Origin: Gangjinia marincola
Lineage (GTDB): Bacteria; Bacteroidota; Bacteroidia; Flavobacteriales; Flavobacteriaceae
Assembly: GCF_039523415.1 (NCBI RefSeq)
Contig: NZ_BAAAFG010000014.1
Coordinates: forward strand, 124,001 to 188,000
Reading direction: 5' to 3'
DNA: 64,000 nucleotides
Position numbers and translations under genes: made by a program. Each line of letters begins with the position of its first letter. Position 1 is the stretch's first letter. Shown one piece after another: positions 37,280 through 46,395 of this stretch. Under the pieces are notes generated by a model, which was given only the letters and a program-made list of their open reading frames with translations, made no database searches and was not told the origin of the DNA.

Positions 37280-40210
37280 TTAATAAGTATAACGTATGCC
37301 AAATAAGTAGGTTCTGGCTCTAGGATAAATTGTATTATCAATACCTCCAGAAATTTCAGGATCTAAACCATTGTAATCTGTTAGAACAAAAACATTTTGC
37401 ACCCCTGTCGATAATCTCATTTTACTATTTCTTTTTTCACTAATGTCAAATGTGTATCCTAAAGTGACATTATCCATTCTCAAAAATGAGGCATTGCGAA
37501 CGTAATAATCTGAAAAGATTTGATTTCCATCAGTAGATTCAAAATTACTATTGAGTACACTGGTAGGTATGTTCCCTAAGAAATTGTTATTTAATAGAGC
37601 TCTATATTCTGCAAGATCGCTTTCTACATTGTTATACACGTAATTATTTAAATTTGCCCTAAGGTTAAAACTAAAATCTAAATTTTTATAATTTAATTGA
37701 GACTGAAAGCCCATAATAACATTAGCGCTTGGATTTTGATATACGTATCTATCATCTGCATTAATAATTCCATCCCCATTTAAATCAGAAAAAGCACCTT
37801 GTATTGGATTTCCATTATCGTCATAAAGCTGATTGTATACTAAAAATGAGTTAGGCCATACTCCCTCTTGCTGTACTTGAATATTTAATCCTGTACCTCC
37901 TGAAATACCCCCAACCTCAAAAATATCGCCATCTAAATCTACGATCTCTTGATCCAGATAGGTAAAGTTATAATTTACATTCCAGTTAAAATCAGATTTT
38001 TGAACTAATGCTATATCTACATTAGCTTCAAATCCTCTAGTCTCTAATTCACCTACATTTCGATCAACACGATTTGAGAAATTATTACCCTCTTCTAGTT
38101 GAGAAAAAACGATTAGATCTGTGGTATTACGTTGAAAAATATCAAATGAACCGATTATTCTGTCAGCAAAAAGGCCATAGTCTAAACCAATGTTGTATTC
38201 GGTCTGTTTCTCCCATCTAATATCAGGGTTAAACACTAAAGGTACAGCTACCGGAAATGTTTCTCCACCAAAAATGTATTGAGACGTTCCTTGGCTAAAG
38301 CGGTATCTATTTAAGAATAACGTCCCCGCGTTTATAGCTTGATTTCCAGTTTCACCGTATCCCAATCTAAGTTTTAAAAGGCTTAGCGTGCTATTGTCTT
38401 TTAAAAACTCTTCTTCTGCTATATTCCATGCAAGAGAACCACCTGCAAATCCATCCCAACGATTGTCTTCACTAAATCGTGAAGTACCGTCATAGCGATA
38501 ATTTAAAGTAACTAAATATTTACCCAAGTAGCCAAAATTTGCTCTACCTAAAAATCCAAGTAACTGAACATCATCTTCTGTAAAATTGTCAAAATCAGTA
38601 TCCAAATCCCTCTGTTCTCCAGAATTAAACCCGCTCCGATCAAAACGTTGCCAATCATAACCTGCTGTTAAATCAACGGTAAAATCCTCTCCCGTTTTAT
38701 AATTTAATGTAGCGTTTAGGTTCCTGTTTCTTCGATAATCAGCATAATCTGTTTTAGAGCCAACAAGAGTCTCTTGGCCATCAATTTCCAAACGCACTCC
38801 TGCCGCAGATCTTCTATCTAATTCATTCGTCCCTCTCGTTCTTGTTTCATCAAAACCTAAGTTAAGCGTTGCACTTAAACCTTCAACCCAAGGAAATTTG
38901 ACCGTGGTTTTGAGATTACCAAATAAACGTTTTACGTTACTACGGTTGTTGCGTAAATCTAGTAAGGCTAATGGGTTTTTTGGAGCATTAGCAGCTGCTA
39001 ATGTGCCATCTGGATTTGTATATTCGAAAAATCCAGCTCCAACATTTAACCCATCAGCGAATATAGGTTGCGTTGGGTCAAACGTGAGTGATCCTCGTTC
39101 AACAGCATCTGCAAATCTATTTTCTTCAATAGCATAATTTGCATTTAGGTCAAATCGTAAGTTACCATCAAAAAAAGTAGGATTTAGAGCTAAAGAAGAT
39201 GTATACCTCTGAAATTCTGAGGTCTTTCTAGCACCAGGTTGATTTGTTAAATTCATGGATAGCCTTGCCGGCAGTATGTTCGCGATAGATCCACTAACAG
39301 AAGCATTAGTTATAGATCCAAGTTTTTGCTGGTATATCGCTCTCTGCCAATCCGTATTAAATTCTCCTAATTCACTAAGTCGCTCAGGGAAACGATCAGA
39401 AATTATATTTCTGTACTCACTGGCAGAAAAATTTTCTATAAGATTAGGTAGAACATTTACATTATAAAGTTGATCAAAAGTCGCATTTAGAGTAGACGTA
39501 CCCTTTTTAGTCTCAATGATAATCACTCCACCTGATGCCCTATTGCCATATATTGCTGTTGCCGAAGCATCTTTTAAAATGTTAAATGATTTGATATCAT
39601 TAGGATTAAGCGTCGATAAAAATGATCGTGATCCATCCGCAGTTCCACCCTGAAGAGGTAATCCATCTACAACTATTAAAGGAGCACTACCCGCATTTAA
39701 GGAAGTGGCACCCCTAATTTGAATATTTGCTCCACCCCCCGGTGCTCCATCTGTAATAATTTGTACACCAGCAGCTCTACCTGCAAGAAGATTTTCAGCG
39801 GTTACGATGTTTCCTTCGTTGAAATCCTCAGTGGTTATTGAAGTAACAGAACCTGTTAAATCTTTTTTTGTAGTAGACCCATAACCAACAAGCACAACTT
39901 CGTCTAACACAGCTGCGTCTAATGGTAGCGCAACATTAATCGAAGTTTGTCCTGTAAAAGCAATTTCCCTAGTTAAGTAACCTACATAAGAAAATACAAG
40001 AACATCACCTTGATTGACATTATCTAACGAATAATTACCATCAAAATCTGTTGTGGTACCTGTGGTAGAATCTTTAATAATTACATTAACGCCAGGTATT
40101 GGCATATTAGATCCTTCTTCAGTCACCGTTCCGGTTACTGTAGTTTGCGCAAAAAAGTACGCCGGTATCATCATAAAGATAAAGAGCGAACTTTTAAATA
40201 GTGATTTCAT
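37280..40210 (-). CDS. susC: SusC-like TonB-dependent maltooligosaccharide transporter
   Basis: 976 aa, signal peptide ending YFFAQ. A carboxypeptidase-like domain (VTGTVTEEGSNMPIPGVNVI ... VFSYVGYLTREI) precedes a TonB-box region (LDEVVLVGYG). Next is the plug (GRAAGVQIITDGAPGGGANI, SFNILKDASATAIYGNRASG) and a long barrel ending in an aromatic residue (TYLFGIRYTY). It imports oligosaccharides across the outer membrane using TonB energy, with SusD as lid. It is the first gene of the minus-strand operon and faces the LacI-type regulator gene. The 233-bp divergent region holds a candidate operator and promoter. Confidence 0.95.
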   Translation of the reverse strand: MKSLFKSSLFIFMMIPAYFFAQTTVTGTVTEEGSNMPIPGVNVIIKDSTTGTTTDFDGNYSLDNVNQGDVLVFSYVGYLTREIAFTGQTSINVALPLDAAVLDEVVLVGYGSTTKKDLTGSVTSITTEDFNEGNIVTAENLLAGRAAGVQIITDGAPGGGANIQIRGATSLNAGSAPLIVVDGLPLQGGTADGSRSFLSTLNPNDIKSFNILKDASATAIYGNRASGGVIIIETKKGTSTLNATFDQLYNVNVLPNLIENFSASEYRNIISDRFPERLSELGEFNTDWQRAIYQQKLGSITNASVSGSIANILPARLSMNLTNQPGARKTSEFQRYTSSLALNPTFFDGNLRFDLNANYAIEENRFADAVERGSLTFDPTQPIFADGLNVGAGFFEYTNPDGTLAAANAPKNPLALLDLRNNRSNVKRLFGNLKTTVKFPWVEGLSATLNLGFDETRTRGTNELDRRSAAGVRLEIDGQETLVGSKTDYADYRRNRNLNATLNYKTGEDFTVDLTAGYDWQRFDRSGFNSGEQRDLDTDFDNFTEDDVQLLGFLGRANFGYLGKYLVTLNYRYDGTSRFSEDNRWDGFAGGSLAWNIAEEEFLKDNSTLSLLKLRLGYGETGNQAINAGTLFLNRYRFSQGTSQYIFGGETFPVAVPLVFNPDIRWEKQTEYNIGLDYGLFADRIIGSFDIFQRNTTDLIVFSQLEEGNNFSNRVDRNVGELETRGFEANVDIALVQKSDFNWNVNYNFTYLDQEIVDLDGDIFEVGGISGGTGLNIQVQQEGVWPNSFLVYNQLYDDNGNPIQGAFSDLNGDGIINADDRYVYQNPSANVIMGFQSQLNYKNLDFSFNLRANLNNYVYNNVESDLAEYRALLNNNFLGNIPTSVLNSNFESTDGNQIFSDYYVRNASFLRMDNVTLGYTFDISEKRNSKMRLSTGVQNVFVLTDYNGLDPEISGGIDNTIYPRARTYLFGIRYTY

Positions 40211-40306
40211 ATAATATGAATTATGGTTTAGTTAAATAGAACTTAAAAACTTACTTCCCGACGTTAAAAATATGTAAATTTTAGGTTCCTAAAAGTTTAA
40301 CTTACG

Positions 40307-40314
40307 CAAAACTA
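40307..40314 (-). promoter_or_regulatory. Candidate -7 box of the susC promoter
   Basis: On the minus strand this reads TAGTTTTG, a match to TAnnTTTG. It lies 3 bases downstream (in the minus direction) of the candidate LacI operator and about 95 bases from the susC start codon. No matching -33 TTTG at the right distance was seen, as may be expected for a regulated promoter. Confidence 0.4.
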
Positions 40315-40317
40315 CGA

Positions 40318-40331
40318 CGCAAACGTTTTCG
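40318..40331. promoter_or_regulatory. Candidate LacI-type operator, site 1 (susC side)
   Basis: CGCAAACGTTTTCG. It shares CGCAAACGNTTT with a site at 41551-41562 in front of the transporter operon. LacI-family operators typically have a central CG within A/T-rich half-sites. The position just upstream of the susC -7 box fits repression or activation by the adjacent regulator. Confidence 0.5.
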
Positions 40332-40403
40332 TGTGGAAAACTTTCTTTGTTTTAACAATTTTGCGCTTAACATCTGTTTAATTAATGTATCCGCAAATAA
40401 AAT

Positions 40404-40411
40404 TATCTTTG
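40404..40411 (+). promoter_or_regulatory. Candidate -7 box of the LacI-type regulator gene
   Basis: TATCTTTG matches TAnnTTTG and lies 33 bases before the chosen start codon at 40444. This supports the shorter form of the regulator, because a longer reading frame would start upstream of this box. Confidence 0.45.
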
Positions 40412-40443
40412 ATTCACAATTTGACAATGACATTCAATTTTTT

Positions 40444-41466
40444 ATGAGACCAAAACTTACCCTCAAACAAATTGCGCGAGAATTAGATGTGTCTATCTCT
40501 ACTGTTTCAAAAGCGCTTAGAGATAGTGCGGAAATTAGTGAAGATACCAAGCAAAAAGTAAAGGCCTTTGCCAAGCTCTATAATTACAAACCAAACAACA
40601 TTGCGTTAAGCCTCAAGAATAGAAAAACAAAAACCATCGGTCTTATTGTTCCAGAAATTGTGCATCATTTTTTCACTACAGTTATACGCGGTATTGAAGA
40701 ATATGCCAATGAAAAGGGCTATCACGTGATGGTTTGTCTGTCTAATAACTCGTTTGATAAAGAGGTGATCAACATGGAGATGTTGGCAAATGGGAGTATT
40801 GACGGGTTTATCCTATCGATCTCAAAAGAAACTATGCTTAAAGAAGATTATCACCATATTAATGAGGTGATTAATCAGGGAATGCCTGTGGTAATGTTTG
40901 ATCGCGTTGTAGATCAAATTAAATGCGATAAAGTGGTGATTGATGATGTAGAAGGAGCGACTAAAGCAGTACAACATCTATTGGATACAGGATGTAAAAA
41001 AGTTGGCTTAATCACTACTCCTGATTATATTAATGTCGGAAAATTACGCACACAGGGATATACTGAAGCGTTAAACAAAAATAGAATGCCTATTCATGAA
41101 AAATACATTTTAAAGATAGAAGATGATTCAAATTCTGAAGAATTGATTAAAGAATTTGTCAAAACGGAAGATTTTGACGGAATATTTGCCGTGAATGAAG
41201 AATATGCTGTACAGGCAATTTCAGCGTTGCGAAAGACTGAAAAAGAAATTCCGGAAGATGTTTCTGTGATTGGCTTTACTGACGGAGTGATCTCCAAAAA
41301 TTTTATCCCTAAGCTTACTACAGTAAACCAACCGGGTACCGAAATGGGCCGACAAGCCGCTAAACTTATCATCGACAAGCTTGAAAAACCTGAAACCGAA
41401 GAAGAGGAGCAGTACCAAACCATTGAAATCAAAACTAATCTGGTTAAACGCGAATCAACACGGTAG
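40444..41466 (+). CDS. LacI-family transcriptional regulator of the maltodextrin locus
   Basis: 340 aa from the ATG at 40444, which places the helix-turn-helix at the extreme N-terminus (LTLKQIARELDVSISTVSKAL) as usual for LacI proteins. An upstream in-frame ATG at 40333 would add 37 residues of unlikely sequence. The rest is a periplasmic-binding-protein-like sensor domain (KTIGLIVPEIVHHFFTTVIR ... FDGIFAVNEEYAVQAISALR ... SVIGFTDGVISKNFIPKLTT). It sits between the divergent susC operon and the transporter/phosphorylase operon. It probably senses maltose or maltodextrin, or a sugar phosphate, and controls both. Sites at 40318 and 41551 are its candidate operators. Confidence 0.93.
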   Translation: MRPKLTLKQIARELDVSISTVSKALRDSAEISEDTKQKVKAFAKLYNYKPNNIALSLKNRKTKTIGLIVPEIVHHFFTTVIRGIEEYANEKGYHVMVCLSNNSFDKEVINMEMLANGSIDGFILSISKETMLKEDYHHINEVINQGMPVVMFDRVVDQIKCDKVVIDDVEGATKAVQHLLDTGCKKVGLITTPDYINVGKLRTQGYTEALNKNRMPIHEKYILKIEDDSNSEELIKEFVKTEDFDGIFAVNEEYAVQAISALRKTEKEIPEDVSVIGFTDGVISKNFIPKLTTVNQPGTEMGRQAAKLIIDKLEKPETEEEEQYQTIEIKTNLVKRESTR

Positions 41467-41477
41467 GTATGAGTTAT

Positions 41478-41517
41478 TAGCCAATAGCCAATAGTCAATA
41501 GCCAGTAGCCAGTAATT
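41478..41517 (+). repeat. Heptameric intergenic tandem repeat
   Basis: About five imperfect copies of a 7-base unit TAGCCAA / TAGTCAA / TAGCCAG just after the regulator gene. Similar low-complexity arrays occur elsewhere in the window (see 53950-54070). Confidence 0.7.
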
Positions 41518-41550
41518 AGTAGTAGTAACCTTAAACTAAAAAACTAGTTC

Positions 41551-41565
41551 CGCAAACGATTTAGG
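41551..41565. promoter_or_regulatory. Candidate LacI-type operator, site 2 (transporter side)
   Basis: CGCAAACGATTTAGG; identical to the susC-side site over CGCAAACG and the following TTT. It lies 137 bp before the transporter start codon. Confidence 0.5.
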
Positions 41566-41643
41566 TTAAAATTTTAGTGCTAGACGAATAGTGAAGCTAC
41601 TAAATAAATAAAATATTCTATATTTACCCTTCAAATTATTGAC

Positions 41644-41699
41644 GTAAGCTTACTTCCCTCAAGTGATAAGTCATAATGGCTTATCGTATTAATGATACG
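41644..41699. promoter_or_regulatory. Cluster of inverted repeats in front of the transporter start
   Basis: Three palindromes lie close together. GTAAGCTTAC (41644-41653) is perfect. GATAAG...CTTATC spans 41665-41685. CGTAT...ATACG spans 41685-41699, ending 2 bases before the ATG at 41702. They could be operator sites or a leader structure that affects translation. No T-run follows, so a terminator is unlikely. Confidence 0.4.
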
Positions 41700-41701
41700 A
41701 T

Positions 41702-43225
41702 ATGCAAAAAAAACAATTAAGTTTCTGGCAAATCTGGAACATGAGTTTCGGATTTCTGGGAATACAGTTCGGATTTGCACTACAGAATGCAAACACTTCC
41801 AGAATTTTCGAAACCTTAGGGGCAGATGTAGAGGATATACCTATCCTTTGGATTGCGGCACCAGTCACGGGATTGATCATTCAACCTATCATTGGGTATA
41901 TGAGCGATCGTACCTGGACAAAACTAGGTCGTCGCAAACCCTATTTCTTGGTAGGGGCAATTCTTTCTTCCATTGCACTGTTTATCATGCCTAACTCACC
42001 TTCACTTTGGGTTGCCGCCGGTACACTCTGGCTCATGGATGCATCCATCAATATCTCAATGGAACCTTTTAGGGCTTTTGTAGGAGATAATCTACCGGAA
42101 CGTCAGCGTACTCTGGGTTTTGCTATGCAGAGTTTTTTTATCGGCATCGGGGCGGTGGCAGGATCCTTGCTGCCTTATATATTTACCAACTATATTGGAT
42201 TGAGCAATACTGCTCCAGAAGGTATTATACCGCCTTCAGTAAAATGGTCATTTTATGTTGGCGGAATTGTATTTCTCCTAGCTGTACTATGGACCGTATT
42301 TTCTTCTAAAGAATATTCTCCTGAAGAGCTTGCGGCTTTTGAAGCAGCCGAAAAGCTAGACGAGGCCGCTACAGATGGACGTATAGAAGAAGCGAATAGA
42401 AAAAAGAGTATTAAAAAACAACAGGTCTACGGTATTGGTATGATCATTCTTGGAGGTATCATAACATATCTTATCTATTCAAATAATCTTACAAAAGAAT
42501 TATATATCCTATTTGTTGGGTTAGTCATTTTTGGAATGCTTTTTCTTCTGGCTGCAATTCTTAGAAATCAGCAGATTAAAAACGGCTTTACCATTATTGT
42601 GACGGATTTGCTAAATATGCCTAAAACCATGAAACAATTAGCTTGGGTGCAGTTCTTTTCATGGTTTGCCCTCTTCTCCATGTGGATATATACCACGCAA
42701 GCCGTTACAGGTCATGTGTTTGGTGAGACAGACACCACCACCGAAGCTTATAATGATGCTGCTGACTGGGTTACCGTAATGTTTACGGTATATAATGGTG
42801 TGGCCGCCGCGGTAGCATTTTTATTACCGGTATTAGCTAGAAGAACTAGTAATAAAGTAACTCATTTACTTGCCCTAAGTTTTGGAGGTGTAGGTCTTAT
42901 CTCTATTTATTTTCTTGGAGATAAAGTAGGTTTACTACTTTCTATGGTAGGGGTAGGAATTGCATGGGCGAGTATTTTATCTATCCCTTATGCAATGCTT
43001 TCGGGATCACTGCCGGCCTCAAAAATGGGATATTATATGGGGGTATTTAATTTCTTTATCGTTATCCCGCAGATTGTAGCAGCCACAATTTTGGGCTTCT
43101 TGGTCAAAGAATTATTTAATAATGAACCTGTATATGCATTGATTGTAGGAGGATGTGCAATGATCTTGGCAGGATTCTTAACTTTAGGGGTGTCTACCAA
43201 CAGAAAAATTAATATTAATGAATAA
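41702..43225 (+). CDS. MFS sugar transporter, GPH/SLC45-like, probable maltose/maltodextrin importer
   Basis: 507 aa with about twelve hydrophobic helices and no signal peptide. The loop between helices 2 and 3 reads DRTWTKLGRRKPYFLVGA, the GRR(K/R)P motif of the sucrose/maltose transporter group (SLC45-like MFS). A long charged cytoplasmic loop (SSKEYSPEELAAFEAAEKLD ...) follows helix 6. It is the first gene of the plus-strand operon and overlaps the beta-phosphoglucomutase gene by 8 bp. With a cytoplasmic maltose phosphorylase downstream, its likely cargo across the inner membrane is maltose or short maltodextrins. Confidence 0.9.
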   Translation: MQKKQLSFWQIWNMSFGFLGIQFGFALQNANTSRIFETLGADVEDIPILWIAAPVTGLIIQPIIGYMSDRTWTKLGRRKPYFLVGAILSSIALFIMPNSPSLWVAAGTLWLMDASINISMEPFRAFVGDNLPERQRTLGFAMQSFFIGIGAVAGSLLPYIFTNYIGLSNTAPEGIIPPSVKWSFYVGGIVFLLAVLWTVFSSKEYSPEELAAFEAAEKLDEAATDGRIEEANRKKSIKKQQVYGIGMIILGGIITYLIYSNNLTKELYILFVGLVIFGMLFLLAAILRNQQIKNGFTIIVTDLLNMPKTMKQLAWVQFFSWFALFSMWIYTTQAVTGHVFGETDTTTEAYNDAADWVTVMFTVYNGVAAAVAFLLPVLARRTSNKVTHLLALSFGGVGLISIYFLGDKVGLLLSMVGVGIAWASILSIPYAMLSGSLPASKMGYYMGVFNFFIVIPQIVAATILGFLVKELFNNEPVYALIVGGCAMILAGFLTLGVSTNRKININE

Positions 43226-43877
43226 GCGTAAAGGATTTATATTCGATCTGGATGGGGTGATTGTTGATACGGCCAAATATCACTTTTTAGCGTGGAGAAA
43301 CCTGGCAAACTCACTCGGGATTGATTTTACCGAAGAAGAAAATGAGCAACTCAAAGGAGTTAGCAGAGTACGATCCTTAGAGAAAATTCTTGACTGGGGA
43401 AACAAAAGCATTTCTCAAGAAGAATTTGACCGCCTTATGGCGCATAAAAATGAAGAATATCTGGCTCACGTAGATCGCATGGATGAAGATGAGCTTTTGC
43501 CTAAGGTGGCTGAAACGCTGGAGTATTTAAAAGAGCAAAACCAAGCCATAGCGTTAGGCTCAGCCAGTAAAAATGCCCGTAGAATTTTAGAAAAAGTAGA
43601 TTTGACAGATCAATTTGATGCTATTGTGGATGGTACAGATGTGTCTAAAGCTAAACCAGATCCGGAAGTTTTCCTCATTGGTGCAAAAGCACTCGACATA
43701 AAGCCCGAAGACTGCATTGTGTTTGAAGATTCTGTCGCCGGAGTACAAGCGGCAAATATTGCCGGAATGGTAAGTATTGGCATAGGAGATAAGTATGTAT
43801 TACATGAGGCAGATCATATTTTTAGAGATTTCACAGAACTTTCTAAAGATTTTTTACAGGAACTAATCCGCAAGTAA
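43218..43877 (+). CDS. pgmB: Beta-phosphoglucomutase
   Basis: 219 aa HAD-superfamily enzyme. Motif I is FDLDGVIVDT (the two Asp give the phosphoryl carrier and the acid/base). The cap region holds KGVSRVRSLEKIL, typical of beta-phosphoglucomutase. Motif II is LGSASKN, motif III the Lys in SKAKPDPEVF, and motif IV FEDSVAGVQAA. It converts beta-glucose-1-phosphate to glucose-6-phosphate. The gene directly downstream encodes maltose phosphorylase, which makes that substrate, so the two form one pathway. Length and motifs are normal for the family. Confidence 0.95.
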   Translation: MNKRKGFIFDLDGVIVDTAKYHFLAWRNLANSLGIDFTEEENEQLKGVSRVRSLEKILDWGNKSISQEEFDRLMAHKNEEYLAHVDRMDEDELLPKVAETLEYLKEQNQAIALGSASKNARRILEKVDLTDQFDAIVDGTDVSKAKPDPEVFLIGAKALDIKPEDCIVFEDSVAGVQAANIAGMVSIGIGDKYVLHEADHIFRDFTELSKDFLQELIRK

Positions 43878-43903
43878 GTGCCAGTTGCTAAATGTATTAG
43901 ATC

Positions 43904-43941
43904 GTCGCTGAGCTTGTCGAATGGTCGCTGAGCTTGTCGAA
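43904..43941 (+). repeat. Two tandem copies of a GTCGCTGAGCTTGTCGAA element
   Basis: An 18-base unit at 43904-43921 and 43924-43941, period 20. It is GC-rich compared with the surroundings. The same string is a familiar intergenic repeat in many bacterial genomes, including Bacteroidota. It lies in the 133-bp gap between pgmB and the maltose phosphorylase gene. Confidence 0.8.
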
Positions 43942-44010
43942 GCGCCACAGTAAGTAAAATTTTTAATAGAGAATAAAATATTTCAACGTACCGAATAAAA
44001 GAATAAATCA

Positions 44011-46317
44011 ATGAATCAGGATTATATCATACCAAATGAATGGTCGATCATAGAAGAAGGATTTGATACTACACGCGTAAAATCATCTGAAAGTCTCTTT
44101 GCACTGGGCAATGGAGCGATGGGCCAACGCGCTAATTTTGAAGAATTATATACAGGGCCAACCTTTCAGGGGAGTTATATTGCCGGAGTTTACTATCCCG
44201 ATAAAACCCGTGTAGGCTGGTGGAAAAATGGTTATCCTGAATATTTCGCAAAAGTACTCAATGCTCCTAATTGGATTGGGATAGACGTATGGATCAATAA
44301 TGAGCAGTTGGATTTATACCGTTGCACATCTATTGAAGATTTTAAGCGTGAATTGAACATGAAAGAGGGTTGGTATACGCGTAGCTTTACTGCAACTTTA
44401 CAAAATTCAGTTAAGATAGCGGTAGAAGTCACCCGATTCTTAAGTTTATCTACAGATCAAGTAGGTGCGATCGATTATAAGATTACTCCCGTAAACCAAG
44501 AGGCCGAAATCAGATTTGAACCTTATCTGGATGCAGGCATCACCAATGAAGATTCTAACTGGGATGATCAGTTTTGGCAGGTAACATCGGTTAACGCTAA
44601 AGGTTCTCAGGCATTTATAGAAGCGCATACCATGAAAACCTTCTTTTCGACCTGTACCTTTATGGAAACTCAATTCATAAAGGATGGTGAAAAAGCTTCA
44701 GGTGAACCTAGCGTTACAAAAGATGATAAAAGTGTTCGGTTTTCGTATTCCGCGCAAGCGAAAAAGGGAGAAACCCTAGCAGTACAAAAGTTTGGAGGAT
44801 ATACGGTAGATCGCAACCACGATAAGGATCAATTAGTGACTTCTGCGAAAGCGGTCCTAAAAGAGGTTACCACAAAAGGATTTGATCAATTATTAGCAGA
44901 GCAAAAGCAGGCGTGGGCTGAGATCTGGAAAATGGGTGACATAACCATTGACGGTGATGTAAAAGCACAACAGGCCATACGATTCAATATTTTTCAGCTT
45001 AATCAAACCTATTTGGGGACAGATGCCAGTTTGAACATAGGTCCTAAAGGATTTACAGGCGAAAAATACGGCGGAAGTACTTATTGGGATACTGAAGCAT
45101 ATTGTATTCCCTTTTACATGGCGACCAAAGATCAGGGCGTGGCTAGAAATCTCTTAACATATCGTTACCAACATTTAGGTAAAGCCATTGAAAATGCAGA
45201 AAAACTTGGGTTTTCTAATGGTGCCGCGTTATATCCCATGGTAACCATGAATGGTGAAGAATGCCATAATGAATGGGAAATCACCTTTGAAGAAATTCAC
45301 CGTAACGGCGCAATTGCATTCGCGATTTTCAATTATTATCGCTTTACGGGGGATTATAGTTATATTCCGGAAAAGGGTCTGGAAGTACTCATCGGTATTG
45401 CCCGTTTTTGGCAACAGCGCGCTAATTTTTCGACGTCCAAAAATAAATATGTCATTTTAGGAGTTACAGGTCCTAATGAATACGAAAACAACGTCAACAA
45501 TAACTGGTATACCAACTACATTGCAAAATGGTGTATAGACTATGCTGTGGAGCAACTAGATAAGGTGAAAGAGGAATACGCTTCAGATTATGCGCGTATT
45601 TTTAAGGAAACTAAACTTACTCAAGGTGAGATTGACCAATGGAAAGAGGTGGCTGATCATATGTATTTTCCATATTCCAACGAACATGAAGTCTTTTTAC
45701 AGCAAGATGGTTTTTTAGACAAAGAACTGAATCCTGTGGATCAGTTGGCAATGAGTGAACGTCCCATTAATCAATACTGGAGCTGGGATAGAATCTTGCG
45801 TTCGCCCTATATCAAACAGGCAGATACCTTACAAGGATTCTACTTTTTTGAAGATCATTTTACCAAAGAAGAGCTTAAAAAGCACTTTGATTTTTATGAA
45901 CCTTTTACGGTGCACGAATCTTCACTTTCACCCTGTGTACATAGCGTATTAGCTGCATCGCTGGATGACATGGAGATGGCCTACACCTTTTATTTAAGAA
46001 CTTCTCGACTTGATCTAGATGATTACAATAAAGAAGTACATGAGGGTCTTCACATCACCTCCATGGCAGGAACCTGGATGAGTATAGTCGAAGGTTTTGG
46101 CGGCATGCGCGTAAAAGACAATCAATTGCATTTTAGTCCTAAAATTCCGAAGGAGTGGAATTCATATTCATTTAAGGTTAATTTTAGGGACCAAATCATA
46201 ACCGTTTCGGTAACGAAAGAGGGTGCTTCCTTTAATGTAGAAGGAGATCAAGAATTAACGCTTGTCGTAGATGGAAAAGAAAAGCACATAGCTCCAAAAG
46301 AGAAGATGTCAATATAA
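44011..46317 (+). CDS. GH65 maltose phosphorylase
   Basis: 768 aa, no signal peptide, cytoplasmic. The N-terminal beta-sandwich domain starts with 'SLFALGNGAMGQRANFEE', typical of GH65. The (alpha/alpha)6 barrel carries the catalytic-acid region GEECHNEWEITFEEIHRNGA. Phosphate-binding and core motifs such as TGPNEYENNVNNNWYTNYIA, ESSLSPCVHSVLAA and HITSMAGTWMSIVEGFGGMR are present. It splits maltose with phosphate into glucose and beta-glucose-1-phosphate, which PgmB then isomerises. Kojibiose, nigerose or trehalose phosphorylases share the fold, but the starch-locus setting favours maltose. Full length for the family. Confidence 0.93.
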   Translation: MNQDYIIPNEWSIIEEGFDTTRVKSSESLFALGNGAMGQRANFEELYTGPTFQGSYIAGVYYPDKTRVGWWKNGYPEYFAKVLNAPNWIGIDVWINNEQLDLYRCTSIEDFKRELNMKEGWYTRSFTATLQNSVKIAVEVTRFLSLSTDQVGAIDYKITPVNQEAEIRFEPYLDAGITNEDSNWDDQFWQVTSVNAKGSQAFIEAHTMKTFFSTCTFMETQFIKDGEKASGEPSVTKDDKSVRFSYSAQAKKGETLAVQKFGGYTVDRNHDKDQLVTSAKAVLKEVTTKGFDQLLAEQKQAWAEIWKMGDITIDGDVKAQQAIRFNIFQLNQTYLGTDASLNIGPKGFTGEKYGGSTYWDTEAYCIPFYMATKDQGVARNLLTYRYQHLGKAIENAEKLGFSNGAALYPMVTMNGEECHNEWEITFEEIHRNGAIAFAIFNYYRFTGDYSYIPEKGLEVLIGIARFWQQRANFSTSKNKYVILGVTGPNEYENNVNNNWYTNYIAKWCIDYAVEQLDKVKEEYASDYARIFKETKLTQGEIDQWKEVADHMYFPYSNEHEVFLQQDGFLDKELNPVDQLAMSERPINQYWSWDRILRSPYIKQADTLQGFYFFEDHFTKEELKKHFDFYEPFTVHESSLSPCVHSVLAASLDDMEMAYTFYLRTSRLDLDDYNKEVHEGLHITSMAGTWMSIVEGFGGMRVKDNQLHFSPKIPKEWNSYSFKVNFRDQIITVSVTKEGASFNVEGDQELTLVVDGKEKHIAPKEKMSI

Positions 46318-46395
46318 AACTTGGATAACTCCAACTCATTATCTCATGGTGTTTTGAAGTGTCACTTTACATAAAAAAAATTTAAATGTGAGATC

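Noticed and set aside
40333..40443. Longer N-terminus for the LacI-type regulator
   Set aside because: LacI proteins start just before the HTH, and the proposed extension covers the candidate promoter at 40404.
41094..41498. Antisense reading frame of 134 codons across the regulator gene
   Set aside because: It is a codon-structure shadow of the regulator, with no signal peptide, domain or start context.
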